Of a stretch of DNA of 64,000 nt, positions 12,600-24,460 are shown piece by piece. The position numbers were made by a program, and so were the translations under genes. Numbering within the stretch: position 1 is the first letter of the stretch; each line of letters starts with the position of its first letter. The notes beneath the pieces were generated by a model. The model saw only the letters and a program-made list of their open reading frames with translations, ran no database searches and was not told where the DNA came from. The stretch comes from Drosophila pseudoobscura (lineage: Eukaryota; Arthropoda; Insecta; Diptera; Drosophilidae): contig NC_046681.1 of the NCBI RefSeq assembly GCF_009870125.1, positions 17,249,001 through 17,313,000 on the forward strand, given 5' to 3'.

Positions 12600-14200
12600 A
12601 GTGTTTGGATCGCAAACGCTCAGGAGGTCTGCAGTCAGAAAGTAGGATCATATATCCGCTGCTTTACATGCAAACCTTGACTGCTGACGCAACTTATGGG
12701 GAATTTACCCGCAGACGGACTTCGAGCTCTCCGTCCATTTCAGGTATGTGGCGTTGATTTTTGTGGCCGTCTATACGACTCTGAATATATTGATATACTG
12801 ATATACTTCTACGGGTTGTAGGCAGCGCGCTCCTAACTGCTCTTTTGCAGTTACCAACTACAAAGCCCTATTGAAGCGAGTATATTTACTCTTCAGCAAC
12901 ATATGATGGACTTCATTCATGAGTACAACTAAGCTAAAACGAAACACACTGGTTCATATGCATCCATCTCAACAGTCCAAATAATAAACCTGAACTAACC
13001 AAATTCCACTACGACATATATATAAAGGAAAGGATTCTTTCAGAGAAGCCCCTCCCAATCAAATACAACTTTCAAATAAGCGATTATTTCTTTTATGGTA
13101 CGGATCATCCGGGCATTCGGTGAAAAAGGCATCTTTATTAGAAACCGCGTCAAAAACCACTTTTATGAAAGGTTTTCAACAAATTATCTTGTGACTCCCA
13201 AAGGAAAGCAGTTATAAAATGCAATCATCAAAGTGAACAACAAACCGGACTATGTTTTCACGGGTACGCCCACATATTTGACAACAGACCCTAGAAAGAT
13301 ACCAGAAACACATCGCAGACGAAGAAAATCCCGTGCGAACTAATAAGCTCCGAATCGCTTTCGGATCTATTATCCGATCGCTCGCCTATTCAACCATGTC
13401 TTCTCCAATGTCCGGAGTTCGTAGAGCATCATTACAGGCTCACAACGCACAGAACGAACAGGCTTAAATACAAGAAATATGTTAGTACCCACATTGAAGT
13501 AACCCCGCATAAACATTGAAGAACACATCGACTGCTCCGCTAATGCACTAAAATCTGTACTCGTTAAAGCAGGAAAGATTAGAAAATGCAATAAGAAGAC
13601 TTGGGTACTTTCCCAAGTACAGACCATTAAGCCTCCTTATTTGTCTTCCAAAGCTATTTAACAGTGTTCTCCTGATCCTGACGATTGAGTATATAAACGG
13701 CATCTAGTCAGAGATACATACTGAATCTGAACAACGGGAATATTGGATATTCCTAGACGTTAGTCGCTCGGCCGAGACGGACCTGCTGATATAAATCATC
13801 CATGAACTGCTCTAGTCGTATCTCTACAAGATTCTTGCCACGAGATGTAACGAAGTCGAAACTAACAGCCTCGATGTTTGCTGATGACACCGCGATTCTT
13901 AGTTGCTCCAAATGCCCAATAAAGGCAACTGGCCATTTAGCCCGCCAGTTATTAACTGTAGATATGGCTTGCAGATTGGCACATACCAGTAAAGCATGTT
14001 ACTTCTACCTTTAACATCAAAGCTGTCCCTCTTTGCTTTTAAACAATGCATGTGACCCTCATGCTAACGATGTTATATACTTGGGCGTCCATCTGGACAG
14101 GCGGCTGACCGGGCGCAAGCACATAGAAGCCAAGAAGGCCAATACGTTTACTTTTCGTTTTAAAGGGCTTCCGGTTTCACATATTATTGTCATTGATATG
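12600..14200 (+). mobile_element. Jockey-type LINE remnant (endonuclease and reverse transcriptase pieces)
   Basis: At about 13258-13310 a frame reads TPTYLTTDPRKIPETH, like the endonuclease end of Jockey-clade elements. At 13871-13900 the reverse-transcriptase box FADDTAILSCSK is readable, and about 14060-14130 encodes IYLGVHLDRRLTGRKHIEAK, the conserved block downstream of the RT. The frames are broken repeatedly and parts are missing between blocks, so the element is dead. Confidence 0.7.
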
Positions 14201-14899
14201 TTTCATTTTTCATCGTTTCTAGCAAACAAAAACAGCTGACCTGGCTACTTTGTAAACATACAGCGTGATTAAAATTACGTTTATTTTCTCAATCACTTGT
14301 TTTGAAGCATAACGACGTCAGAAAGTGCGCGATTTAAGAAGATCAAGACATCTTAGATGCAACACCTCTATTTGACATATCTGACGAGCTGTACAACAGC
14401 TGTTGTACATTGTACATTTGTACAACATGAGCATGTAATTTAAAAATAAAACTTCTGACGGTCAAAAATTTAAAAAACAGAAACATTTTAAATTAAATGT
14501 GGCAGGAATAAGCTGTCATTACAGCGCTGTTCTGTTACGCATATGCTACGAGCGCACTTATTTATTATTTATACATTTTTATTTCTTGCCAACGTTCCGA
14601 TAACCAAATCGGACGGCCTCATCTGTTTGTACCAAAAGGGAAAAAGTGAATGCCCTGACCAATTCTGTACGCGACAAACTAGAGGTTGGGTTAAGAAAAA
14701 ATGATTTATAAAGAAAGCATAAGATAAATTGCCCTGATATAGGTATCAATTTATGTAAATGCAGCAATAAGTCATCTATTTTTTAACATTTTCCTTCTTT
14801 TCATTTCGTTGAGGAAAATGTTTTCGTTTTGAAAAGTAAGAAATCTTGCGGACTGTGAAAACGGGAGCCTCAATTTATGTGAAAATGAAAAACGAAGCC

Positions 14900-15790
14900 T
14901 GGCTGTGTATTAATTATAATACGAGCATAAGACGGTTAATGCAAGAAATAATTTGATCTACAAAACAGAAGGGACACCGGTACACAGTTTCTAGTGTTTC
15001 TAATAGGAATCGTGAAGTCGGGGCTATCTACGTCACCCTTGATCAAGCTGTGCACAAAAATAATATCAAGCATTTTTCTACGATTAACTAATGATAGAAT
15101 ATTTATTAAAATCGGTCTATTAGTGTAGGATGGAAATCTTAAACATTCATCCCAGTTGAAAGTAAACAAAAGTAATGGTTTCTCTGGACTGATACTGTAC
15201 TATAGTGGTGTACTTTTTACTGAGCCAAACACAAGAACCGTATTTTAAAATCGGACGAACTAGCGAGATATAGAGAGACTTTGTTATATAGGGGTCATTA
15301 TTTTTTTGACCAGCTTTTTATAATTCATTAATTTATTTACCATGGTAGAATGTGTACAGAAAACTTTAACTTGGGGTTATAGCACCAAGATCTTTAACCA
15401 TAGGAATTCTCTCAAGAGTGGTGGATAGGGTGTAAGGAAACAACAAGGGTCTGGAACGATGAAATATCATTACTTTACGTTTTGAAGCATTAAGGTGTAA
15501 CATATGTGTACAATAGCATGACTGAATGTTTTTCTCCAGAAGTAACCTCAACTTGTGAAGAGAAGGAGTTGTAGAAAAGGACTCTTTGAGACCTGGAACA
15601 AAGGTAGCTAGAAACGCATTCCAGGAAAGTGGGCGGAAACCCTAAAAGGTCATATTTTTGTGCTAAAAGGAAGTTTACAGAGTTAATTGCTTTACTGTAG
15701 TCGGTGTAAATAACACCCGTCTGTAAGTTGACTTGAACATGGGTGGTAATTGATTGTCGTCTTATTAATTCATGGTGAGCTGGAGATAGA
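14900..15790 (-). mobile_element. LINE remnant, RT thumb and C-terminal region
   Basis: On the minus strand, 15366..15551 reads LNASKRKVMIFHRSRPLLFP followed by LERIPMVKDLG, a pattern found C-terminal to the catalytic box of insect LINE reverse transcriptases. 14936..15169 reads like the tail region of the same polyprotein (RRKMLDIIFVHSLIKGDVDS). Stops and frame changes separate them. The opposite orientation to the plus-strand Jockey piece suggests an independent insertion. Confidence 0.6.
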
Positions 15791-15799
15791 ACCTATTTG

Positions 15800-16690
15800 C
15801 AGAGATGTGGAGATGTGAGAGATGTGCTGGGTATTCATCTCCTTGGAGAATATTTGTAAAATCAATAAAAACATTTTCAGACAATAAAGTTTGTAATTTC
15901 ATATAATAGTTAGGCAAGAAACTTAAATAGCAGTTAGTTGTAGATAATTTATTTACAAAATGCAGAGTAATATGAGTTCAGAGGCATGCATTAGTCATGC
16001 ATTAATCCATATTCTTAGCAAGTAATACTGAGAATTTAATATTTGTCAGGTTAATGCTCAAAGTCTAATCAAGATGTTTGAATTTACATTGTCCGAAACG
16101 TGGTTTACGTCTAATGTTTGTGATGTTATAATTGCATGTTACGTATACAATGTTTTTCGATCGGACAGTGAAGGACATTTTATGTTAATTCTAACCTGAC
16201 AGCTAATATAATAAGTAAGCATACTACACTAGAATAGCAACATGCTAAATTAGTACCAGTTAAAAAAAATTTGGAAGAGATTTAAGACCCTGGATGTCTA
16301 ACAATATTAAATTGCTAATAAATTCTCGAAATGTCGCCGTGACTATCACGGTTCTAGGAAAAAAACTGAATTAAGCTGAACACTTAACCATTCACGCAAG
16401 CAAAATCTATGGGACAAGCTTAATTCCCAATAAGCCGAATACTTATTCCGGTTAAATAAGAACACGTCGCATAAAAAAAATACGATCTGTTCATTATTGA
16501 GTGATATCCAAAATGTAAGTTAAGCTTGTTTGCACTTTACATGCCTGCATTGCTGCTCCGATAGCGATAGAGGGCAACTACTCTCGGCATAAATAGGTAA
16601 GCAAGAGCAACGAAGAGCGAGCTTTTTTTTTTTTACTAATAAGCATGTTGAACTAGGGTTGCAGCTTCTTCACCACCTGCACCCAATTAT
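15800..16690. other. AT-rich intergenic stretch, nothing identified
   Basis: No domain-bearing frame, no inverted ends and no family landmark recognised. A poly-T run lies near 16625. Confidence 0.3.
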
Positions 16691-16699
16691 TAATCTTTC

Positions 16700-17030
16700 G
16701 TTGCCAATACCATGGTGTTGTCAAAAAATAAAACCTCTGACCAACTTATAGAATAATTATTCTCATGATCACACTTACCGAAGGTTTTCGTTTTCTTTGA
16801 CCACGGTTCTTCTGAATATGCTGTTTTTGTGCAACATCTATGAAGGCTATCATACTGTATTGTGTTTGTGTTCATACTGTTTGTGAATAGCTACAGTGCA
16901 ATGTCAGTCCCAATTTTCATCTTTGTCTTTGAAAACTAAATTCGCCTTATACAAAGTACAGGTTATCTTATGACATAAAATGCATCTTCATTTTAGTGGC
17001 CAATACCATGGCGTTGTCAAAAAATCAAAT
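16700..17030 (-). pseudogene. Broken tandem duplicate of Nse4 exon 3
   Basis: 16735-16975 is a diverged direct copy of 17945-18182, including Nse4 exon 3, its acceptor side and its donor (here CTTCG|GTAAGTG). The copied exon reads ANLVFKDKDENWD and then meets TGA. Its middle is also rearranged by a short replacement containing an acacaaacac-like stretch. In addition a ~30-bp segment (CCAATACCATGGxGTTGTC) occurs on both sides of the duplicate, at 16704 and 17001, as if the duplicate was inserted at or copied together with that site. It lies downstream of the Nse4 stop and contributes nothing to the protein. Confidence 0.75.
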
Positions 17031-17091
17031 GGTTATTGCAATGAGAGCAAGGTTTTGTATTGTTTTATTCTTAATAAAATAAAAAATGTCA

Positions 17092-18573
17092 TTAACTATC
17101 GTCTTTTTCCAATCTTTTCAACATTGGCTCTTGAATGTTGTAATGCTTTACCATTTTCTGTGAAAGAACAAATAAGGATTACATATTCCTTCGCATCTTT
17201 TACTTTCATACCTGACAAAAGTTGACATCAATGGCACAAATTGCCTGAGCAGATCCGTTTGTAGATAAATTTCTGGGATTGGCAACAGTTCGAATTTGTG
17301 GTAAATTATCATTTCCTGGCTCAATATAAATCATATTTTCTTGAACAAGAAATGAAATATTCAATGCATTCTGAACAGAGGCCATAAAATTTGTAGGGTG
17401 ACAGACTAATTTGAAATATGGAATGGGCTGGTCGTTGCCAGTTCTGTAGAGTTGCCTGATTTGTTTAAGCGTACTGTTGACTGATGCTGAACCTTCCTCC
17501 TTGCGCTGCAACTTGTCACTTTTTGTTGGACGTTTTTCTTCCACCTGTGAAATAAATGCAAGATTACTGATTGTAATTTTTAAGTATCACCCTCATCTCA
17601 GAAATCGAAAAATACAGTTGGCATAGATAATCCCGTTAGTCCGTATTGATTTGCGACTAGATCCTGCAGACTATACCAGCTAGAATAACAGGATCTTTTG
17701 TTGGACTCCTGTGGACACTGCATCAAGTGCATATCAAATGTTTGAAACATTCTCTATTACGTTGAAGACTCTGTTTACAATCGCAATGATTGAAGATACG
17801 ATGAAAACTAAATTAAATGCGCCAGAATAAACCAAAAAGATTTTCATTTATCTTTTTCCCGACCTATGCACACGGCAACTACATAATAAACATACATACA
17901 TATGTATGTACATATAGTTCCATCTACATATTGACCAGATTCAAACTTCTGACTAACTTAGTGAATAATTATTCTCATGACCATACTTACCAAAGGTTTT
18001 CGTGTTCGTTTACCACGGTTCTTCTGAATGTGCTGTTTTGGTGCAACATCTATGAAGGCTATCAAACTGTCATTTGTGAATAACGGTATTCCAAACGGAA
18101 TAGCTACAGTGCAAAGAGAGTCCCAATTTTCATCTTTGTCTTTGAAAACTAAATTCGCCTTATACAAAGTAAAGGTTATTTTGCGACAACCATATCATTA
18201 GTTGTCTACTTACAATAGCTGTAAAGATCATTTGGTCTGTAAAGTTTGTGTTATATTGTATAGCCTTTCCGACAACTTCATGATTGCGCCTTAGCAATTC
18301 AGAGTCTAGTACGAGCTCCGTGGGATTTGTACGACGTTCTTTCTGTCCCTTTGCTATTTCGTTTGATTTTTTAATAATTGTTTCTATAGCCAGTATTGAG
18401 TCGCCGAATCTTTTATTTTCAATTTGTTGCTCTGTTTAAGAAAATTGAAATTTGTTAATTAGACTGCATTCAACATTAAATATCTACTTACCAATCTCAA
18501 TGTTTTTTTCGATAAGATCTTGTAAACGCATAATGCGAACATCTTGTTCTTTTTCTTCTTGTTGATCTTCCAT
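17092..18573 (-). CDS. Nse4: Non-SMC element 4 (kleisin of the SMC5/6 complex)
   Basis: Five exons on the minus strand: 18492..18573, 18214..18431, 17991..18158, 17212..17544 and 17092..17157. They total 867 bp, 288 residues. Nse4 is the kleisin that bridges the SMC5 and SMC6 heads in the nucleus and supports DNA repair and replication-fork stability. The family C-terminal domain is clear: YFKLVCHPTNFMASVQNALN, SFLVQENMIYIE, and the end MVKHYNIQEPMLKRLEKDDS, matching the conserved winged-helix kleisin tail. The N-terminal part (EDQQEEKEQDVRIMRLQDLI) is short, and an upstream in-frame start cannot be excluded. Donors are GTAAGT/GTATGA and all acceptors end in AG. AATAAA on the minus strand follows about 40 bp past the stop. 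A broken copy of exon 3 lies just downstream. Confidence 0.9.
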
Positions 18574-18861
18574 ACTTTCAAACGCAGAAATAACTTTATA
18601 TGTGCGCTATAGAAACGATTAATTCGATGTTCTCAAAATATCGGTTTAGATATTTCTAATCGGAAGAGCTTGCTATAATTTGAAACAGTAGAAAAAGGAA
18701 CACAAAGGGATTTAATTTATTTTAATTTACTTCACGTTTTTCCGATATACCTATCAAAATTTTTTCAGTTAGTCATTAAATTCTTATGTCATATGGTTAT
18801 GATACTGTCAAATACTTTTTATGAAAGCATCAACGCCAACTATTATTTGTTATTTTTTAAA

Positions 18862-19236
18862 TTAATACACAGTCTTCATCTTGGGGGAACGGTGGTTTAT
18901 TTTTAAAAGTTGTGACGCACCACGCATCTCTCGCTTGGTTTTCGGCTGATCATTCTGGACTCCTATACTTTCCCGAGCAGTATGCAAAAGGTTGTACCGT
19001 TTGGTCCGCTTTAGATACGTAAAGAATGCCAAAGATTCAGATTGATCTGTCCTGGTTAACCTCAAAGGAATTCGTTTCCGCTTATCCGCAATAGGCCAGG
19101 TGTTTCCGACACCAGAAATAAAGAATACACTCTTGAGACAGCTGTAGTGGAATAAGAAACAATAGCTGAGAAATGAAACAAATTGAAAATTGTATGTCAT
19201 GGATGACTTGCCGAAGTCTATTTCCATAAATTTCAT
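18862..19236 (-). CDS. Hypothetical protein, possible last exon of a small gene
   Basis: This open frame of about 124 codons starts at ATG 19236 (MKFMEIDFGKSSMTYNFQFV). It has a hydrophobic stretch near residues 14-40, then a basic, host-like C-terminal half (PIADKRKRIPLRLTRTDQSE and RYNLLHTARESIGVQNDQPK). I recognise no family. An acceptor-like CCACAG lies just upstream of the ATG, and tttctcag and ccactacag inside the frame could be alternative acceptors, so the first part may be intron. A perfect DRE (TATCGATA) lies at 19483..19490 upstream on this strand. Nse4 begins about 290 bp further along the same strand. It could be a real lineage gene or a chance frame. Confidence 0.35.
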   Translation of the reverse strand: MKFMEIDFGKSSMTYNFQFVSFLSYCFLFHYSCLKSVFFISGVGNTWPIADKRKRIPLRLTRTDQSESLAFFTYLKRTKRYNLLHTARESIGVQNDQPKTKREMRGASQLLKINHRSPKMKTVY

Positions 19237-19482
19237 CGATGACTGTGGCAAAATCAATTGATTAGTCTAATATATATGAAGAACAATGGTTTTTATGGTG
19301 TGAGGAATAAATATGAGCATAATGTCCCACTCGTCCATTTTCCTGTCGAACGAACCATAATTTTGATTTTCAAAATTTGTTTGCTTTCCTCATCACCAAA
19401 CAAATCAGCTGACAAAATAACTTTCTTCCGTAACCTTCTCCGCCAGAGTAAACTCCTGTTCCCATCCTTACATCTATTCCAA

Positions 19483-19490
19483 TATCGATA
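19483..19490. promoter_or_regulatory. DRE-type motif TATCGATA
   Basis: Perfect palindromic DRE core, the DREF/BEAF-32 type element of fly housekeeping promoters. It lies about 250 bp upstream of the hypothetical minus-strand frame ending at 18862. Function inferred from motif only. Confidence 0.45.
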
Positions 19491-19761
19491 CAAAACGCGC
19501 GGCAGTGTTAATGAGCTATTACACTTTAGATAGGACAGGCAAATATAATTTCCCGATAAGTTTACTAAGATTTTAAGGCTAGGTTTTTAACCAATCACTA
19601 ACCAATATATAGATGTATCACTTCATATCCTTATAGCCTAGACACACTGGCCAGCTTCCTTATCCTATTCCTTACCTACCTTATCATAGACGGTCCGTGA
19701 GGTTTTGCCGCTCCGCAAATTTCCCAGCTATGCCACCACCCATCTAAGATGTACCTACAAG

Positions 19762-19800
19762 GTAAGGCCACTAACCATACTGTATGGTTAGTGGTAAGGC
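19762..19800. mobile_element. 25-bp transposon scar: two terminal-repeat tips in a 7-bp target duplication
   Basis: 19769..19793 consists of CACTAACCATAC joined to TGTATGGTTAGTG. These are exactly the outer 12 and 13 bases of the element at 52156..54015. It is flanked by perfect GTAAGGC repeats at 19762..19768 and 19794..19800. This is what a P-type cut-and-paste element leaves when it excises with staggered cuts inside its ends, or an extreme internal deletion. Confidence 0.75.
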
Positions 19801-21014
19801 GCAAGTTTCTATGCGATATTTAGCTGATGGTTTTCAATGAATTTTCGCGCGTAGACATATATTAAATTAGTACCAACCAGTGAATCGGTTCCACATCTGC
19901 CAAAAATTCCCAAAAAGCCGTTGCCATTCGTTGCTGTTCGTTGCTGGGCGCGGCGCTCCCTCCACGTTGGTGTGGTTGCATTGTTATTTGGTGCTGTGTT
20001 ATTTAATGACCATACTCAAAACCCAGTGCCACCCGCCGTGATCACGGTTTCCCCTCTTTGCTTGCTGTGCCAGTGTTCACAGAAATTTTCTTGAACAAGA
20101 AGAAGAGGTGGATTAAGCGGTACAAGGAGCTATATTTATTGTTCTTAAAATTACAGAGTTTATACATATTTGGGATCGTGATCACGAGTCTTCCTTCTGA
20201 GCATCTACGGGACCACACGTGACTGATTGGTGGTGCGTGGTGGTCACTTCGAGGGACAATCGTGGCGGAAGTTTCGACACACTCCGACAATTAACACATC
20301 GGGCCGTGTAATTATTAACAGCATGTGATGAAAATAAGAAATTATAATGGGTAAATATGTAAAATCACATGTCAACACTTGACCCTAATATGAAAATATA
20401 AAACCTTAAACTTAAGATGTAATGATAAATAACGATGCTTAAACCTAATGTCGAAAATGTTTCCAGGGATGTTTCCTCACGTCTAAAAAAAAAAATTTTG
20501 GGGCGTGCATACGCCCCTTTATACTTCAAAGACAGATTTTTCCTTTATCGTTAAATGATATATGTATGTACGGTGCCAGAAAACGTTTTAAACGTTATTT
20601 AGCAACAAACAAAGTTTCACTTTAAAATGGAAATCGAGACTTTGACTTGGTTATAATAAAAGAAGCACAGGCTACGGATGTAAATAGAAGCCTACGTACT
20701 TTGCGCTTCCTTCCGACTATTTCATACATCTACACAAAACTAGTATATCCCTAAACTTTTTGAGACTTTGCAAGACAATCGTCCGGAAGTAGGAGCTCTC
20801 CAGGTACACTGACGAGTCAAAAACAGTTTAGGCTACGGGAGCTGGGATCTACACCGAAGAACTAAAAACAAACAAATCCCTCAGACAACCAGACTGGTGG
20901 TGTATACGAAAAAAGGCAAATTAAATCGCTGCAATTACTTATACATTTTTTATTATCAGAGTAAAAAATGCAATATATTGACACATTTATAAGTATTAGC
21001 TATTACAATAATAA
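19801..21014. other. Intergenic stretch, nothing identified
   Basis: The open frame at 20042..20290 (minus) has no recognisable domain. The part around 19870-19990 is GC-richer. No structured repeat was recognised. Confidence 0.3.
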
Positions 21015-24000
21015 TCAATAATCTAATGACCATTCATTCTCAGCAATAAAAGAGTCGACAACTTCTTTCATTGAAAAATTTGGTATTAACTGATCCTGGG
21101 TCAGTTTTACTCGTGTGACAGGATCAAAGTGACCAACCCGCTGCAAGTGCTCCTCAATATCTTTACGCTCATATGTAATCCCCGAAGGAGTTATCACAGG
21201 ATCCGTTAGTATTTCAAAACTTATTTTCCCACATAGAAAATCGGGAACATCACGTTTCTGAAATTATGGTATGTTAGTATAATGAGTTGCAATAATATAG
21301 ACACATTAAATTTTACGTTTTAAAATCCTGTAATACAGGATTATAATATTCCTGTCTACTGATAACACTAGGCAGCAAAATTAAACTTTTCATATACGCT
21401 TCGAACAAAACCGAACAAAAAAGGCGCACTCTAAAATCGCACTAATTTTTTACTTCTACAGCCTGGGGTTTCCCCAAACGTTATTCGATTCGTGAAATTT
21501 TTTGGTTTTATTGTTATTAATAATAAACAATATTTCACAGTTATTTTGTTTTTAAGTTTGGCATTGCTTTTATTACACATTAGACCCCAGTGGGCATCGA
21601 ATCGTATAAAGCCTTCTATAATTTCCCCTAACTCAACCAGTCATAAGGGCCTCGACCGTTGTTTACCATATTGAGGTCTGGGCTGTAACCTGGCCAATAA
21701 CTATAAGGACTAGGACTTAATGCCCAATTCCGCCTTCACAATGTTAATCTATCGTTAAAAAATAGTCGACACTAGTTGAATGCATTTTTAAAAATGGTCT
21801 AATACTCCAAATTCGTTACATAACTTACCCTTCGTCGTTCATCAACTTTTGAGTAGATATTGTTGAGCTCTTTTATATGATCATCCTGAAAAAAAAATAT
21901 ATATATTTAATAGTATCTTGTTTATTAAATCTATTTCCTTAGCAATAACCATTACTTTTTTTTAGCAAAACGGCAGACTTAAATCAACATTTTTTAGCTT
22001 CAAAGTCTTCAAACTTTGAACGATAGCTTATTGCTTTGAAGCTTAAGTCAATAAAAAGGAAAAACAAAAACTGCCACGCGTGCAAAATAAACAACGCTCC
22101 AACGAAAGAGCATAGAAATCGCAAGCTTTAAATGGTAAAAATCTTAGAAAAGCGCATCACACAATTTTTCGATTTTACAGTCAATTAGCAACCTTTTGCA
22201 ATAACCGGAGCATGGGTGTATAATCGATATTCCGATTAATGATTCGGAATAGACTTCAACATTCAATAAATGCACCATTAACTGTTCGTAGCCAAATGGT
22301 GTTTTCGTAAAAGGATAAAGAATTATTAAACGCTAGTGTTTGCGCAAAAAATGTTTAAAATTGGTAATTCCTAATATTTCGCAATTTGAGGACGCGGAAG
22401 GGGCAAACTCGATTCAGTATAATATCACAAGAGTCTGCACACAAAATTAGATTAATCTACTAGATCTTATACAGTCACTAAGAGCTTACCACCGAACAGA
22501 ACGGGCAGACCAAAGGACGAACAAACCGACATGACTATATCTACCATACTTGGTATATGATGCTGAATCTGCCGGAATCTCTCCCTTCTTGCTGTTACAT
22601 TCATTAAATTATTTCAATTATGTAACTGCTATTTTGGTATTACTAACGATTAATTGGTTTTGGTACAATAATATATATTTAATATAATACAATACATACA
22701 TACTGTGTTATGTATTTAATCTCTTAAAATATTTACGTGTTTTCAAGTTTTAGAACCGATGTGAAAAGAACCAATAAAAATATGTACCGACGATTAATGG
22801 AGTGATGTTATTCAAGTATAACTAGTTGTATCTGTTACTTACACACTCTTGTTCAATTTCTTGTTGCTTTTCTTTTAGCTGATCTTCATGTAAGTTTTCA
22901 TTTAGTTTTAAATTGGATAAACGACTTTCCATGTCATCTTTAATTAATCTGAAAAAATATATATAATTCATGTTTTAACGAATAATCCAGGTTCTTTTTT
23001 TATGTACTATGTCTTAAAAAGACTTATGCATGTCATTAATTTGAGTTAAATTAAAGGTGAACGTTGTGATGACGGCAGGGGCCGCGGTTCTACCCTATAC
23101 CCGGTATTCAGTTAAAATTCTTACCGATTCAAATAACTTTGAAGTTCAATCTCTTCTTGCATTCGTTTTTCTTCCAAGACATTCCAGCGTTTTTTGCGAG
23201 CAAGTCGTAATTGTAATGTTATATCATCACCAAAGTTTTGCCTTTGTTCCTTTGACAAATCGTAAGCTGGAAAAAAATATTCTTAGAAGAAGAACTGTTG
23301 ATTAATTAATTACTACTAACCGCGTTGGAGATGCTTTATTGCTTCGTCATAGCTGTCTATCTCAATAAGGCCTTGCCCCAAGAAAAAGTGTCCTTTTAGC
23401 AAGTTAGCGTCGATATCCAAAGCTCGCCGACAATCTTGACAGCACAGCTCCCATCGTTTTAGCTTAAGATTGCAAAGCGCACGATTTGTGAAAAAGGTAG
23501 CATTTGTTGGGTTTTTTATCTTTGAATAAAATGAAAACCACTTGTTAATATGCCGCACTAGTTTCACAACCCACATACTCTTGCAAAGCCAAGGACTTAG
23601 TTTAGTTTAAATTAAGGAACTCTGATGGGCATTCTCTACGATCTGCGTTTTCGGTTTACACGTATCTTCAAAATAGTGGATTTCCCAGATTTTCGTCCTT
23701 TATGGGGAAAGGCAGACGGACATGCAGACATGGCTATATTGAGTCATGTGGGGAAAGGCAGACGGACATGCAGACATGGCTATATTGAGTCATGTTGATT
23801 GGCTCGTTATTGGCAATACAAAATTCTTTTACAAGATTGTTTAGTCACTAATAAGCCAATATTAAATAGACAAATTAAATTGGACTTGAATCCTTTTAGT
23901 TTTTGATTAAAAACAATTTGCCATTCAAATATTTTTCTCAAAAAGACATCAATTCAGCTGGTCAATGTGAACAAGAATATATGTAAATATTTATATCTAT

Positions 24001-24460
24001 GCATTCTAGTTAGTTAACTTTGAAAATCGGAGTACCCTATGCAAGAAGATGCGAAGAAAAAAGTCCGAAGGTTACCAACACATAATTTATTGCCCCATAT
24101 ACAAATGTGTGCATACAATGACGACTATATGGGTACTTTTACGTGCCGAATCGTAAACATTTAATAATATGTCATTTATGCAAAATTCTAGTATTTTCAC
24201 ATCTTAAATAGACGTAAAATATTTATTTTGTTTTGTTTTTATTCGCGCTGGGAGGGTCCAAACAAATTTTAAGCCGAATTGTATGTATGTAGTACATTCA
24301 TACATACGTACATACATATGTATGTAAGTATACTTACAATGGCTTTCGAATAACAATTTATTGCGTCGTCGTATTTGCGAGCTGCAAATAAACAGTTTCC
24401 TTGCTCTTTCAATTGAAGATCAGATAAATTTGTTGTAGAATACATATGTTTGGTCGTCAT
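21015..24460 (-). CDS. STUB1: CHIP/STUB1 chaperone-dependent E3 ubiquitin ligase
   Basis: Six exons on the minus strand: 24338..24460, 23321..23519, 23125..23266, 22843..22948, 21829..21885 and 21015..21257. They sum to 870 bp, 289 residues. CHIP binds Hsp70/Hsp90 tails through N-terminal TPRs and ubiquitylates their clients. Residues about 12-120 hold the TPRs ([20 protein letters not shown] and [20 protein letters not shown]). Residues about 120-205 are a charged helical hairpin. The U-box spans residues 210 to the end: [20 protein letters not shown], then [20 protein letters not shown], ending in the family's acidic DY tail. Every junction is GT-AG and phase-consistent. Introns hold DINE-like fragments, one beginning within about 10 bp of the exon 3 donor. 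Confidence 0.95.
22380..22600 (+). mobile_element. DINE-1-like fragment in a STUB1 intron
   Basis: It contains the ggggcaaactcgattcagta, atatcacaagagtctg, cagtcactaagagctta and cgacatgactatatc landmarks of the family, ending near the cccttcttgctgttacattc stretch. Diverged, no coding content. Confidence 0.5.
23640..23800 (+). repeat. DINE-1-like fragment with a perfect 46-bp tandem duplication
   Basis: 23704..23749 and 23750..23795 are identical direct repeats starting GGGGAAAGGCAGACGGACAT. They lie inside a DINE-like 3' region (tttcggttt, cagacggacatgcagacatg) in the first intron of STUB1. Confidence 0.7.
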
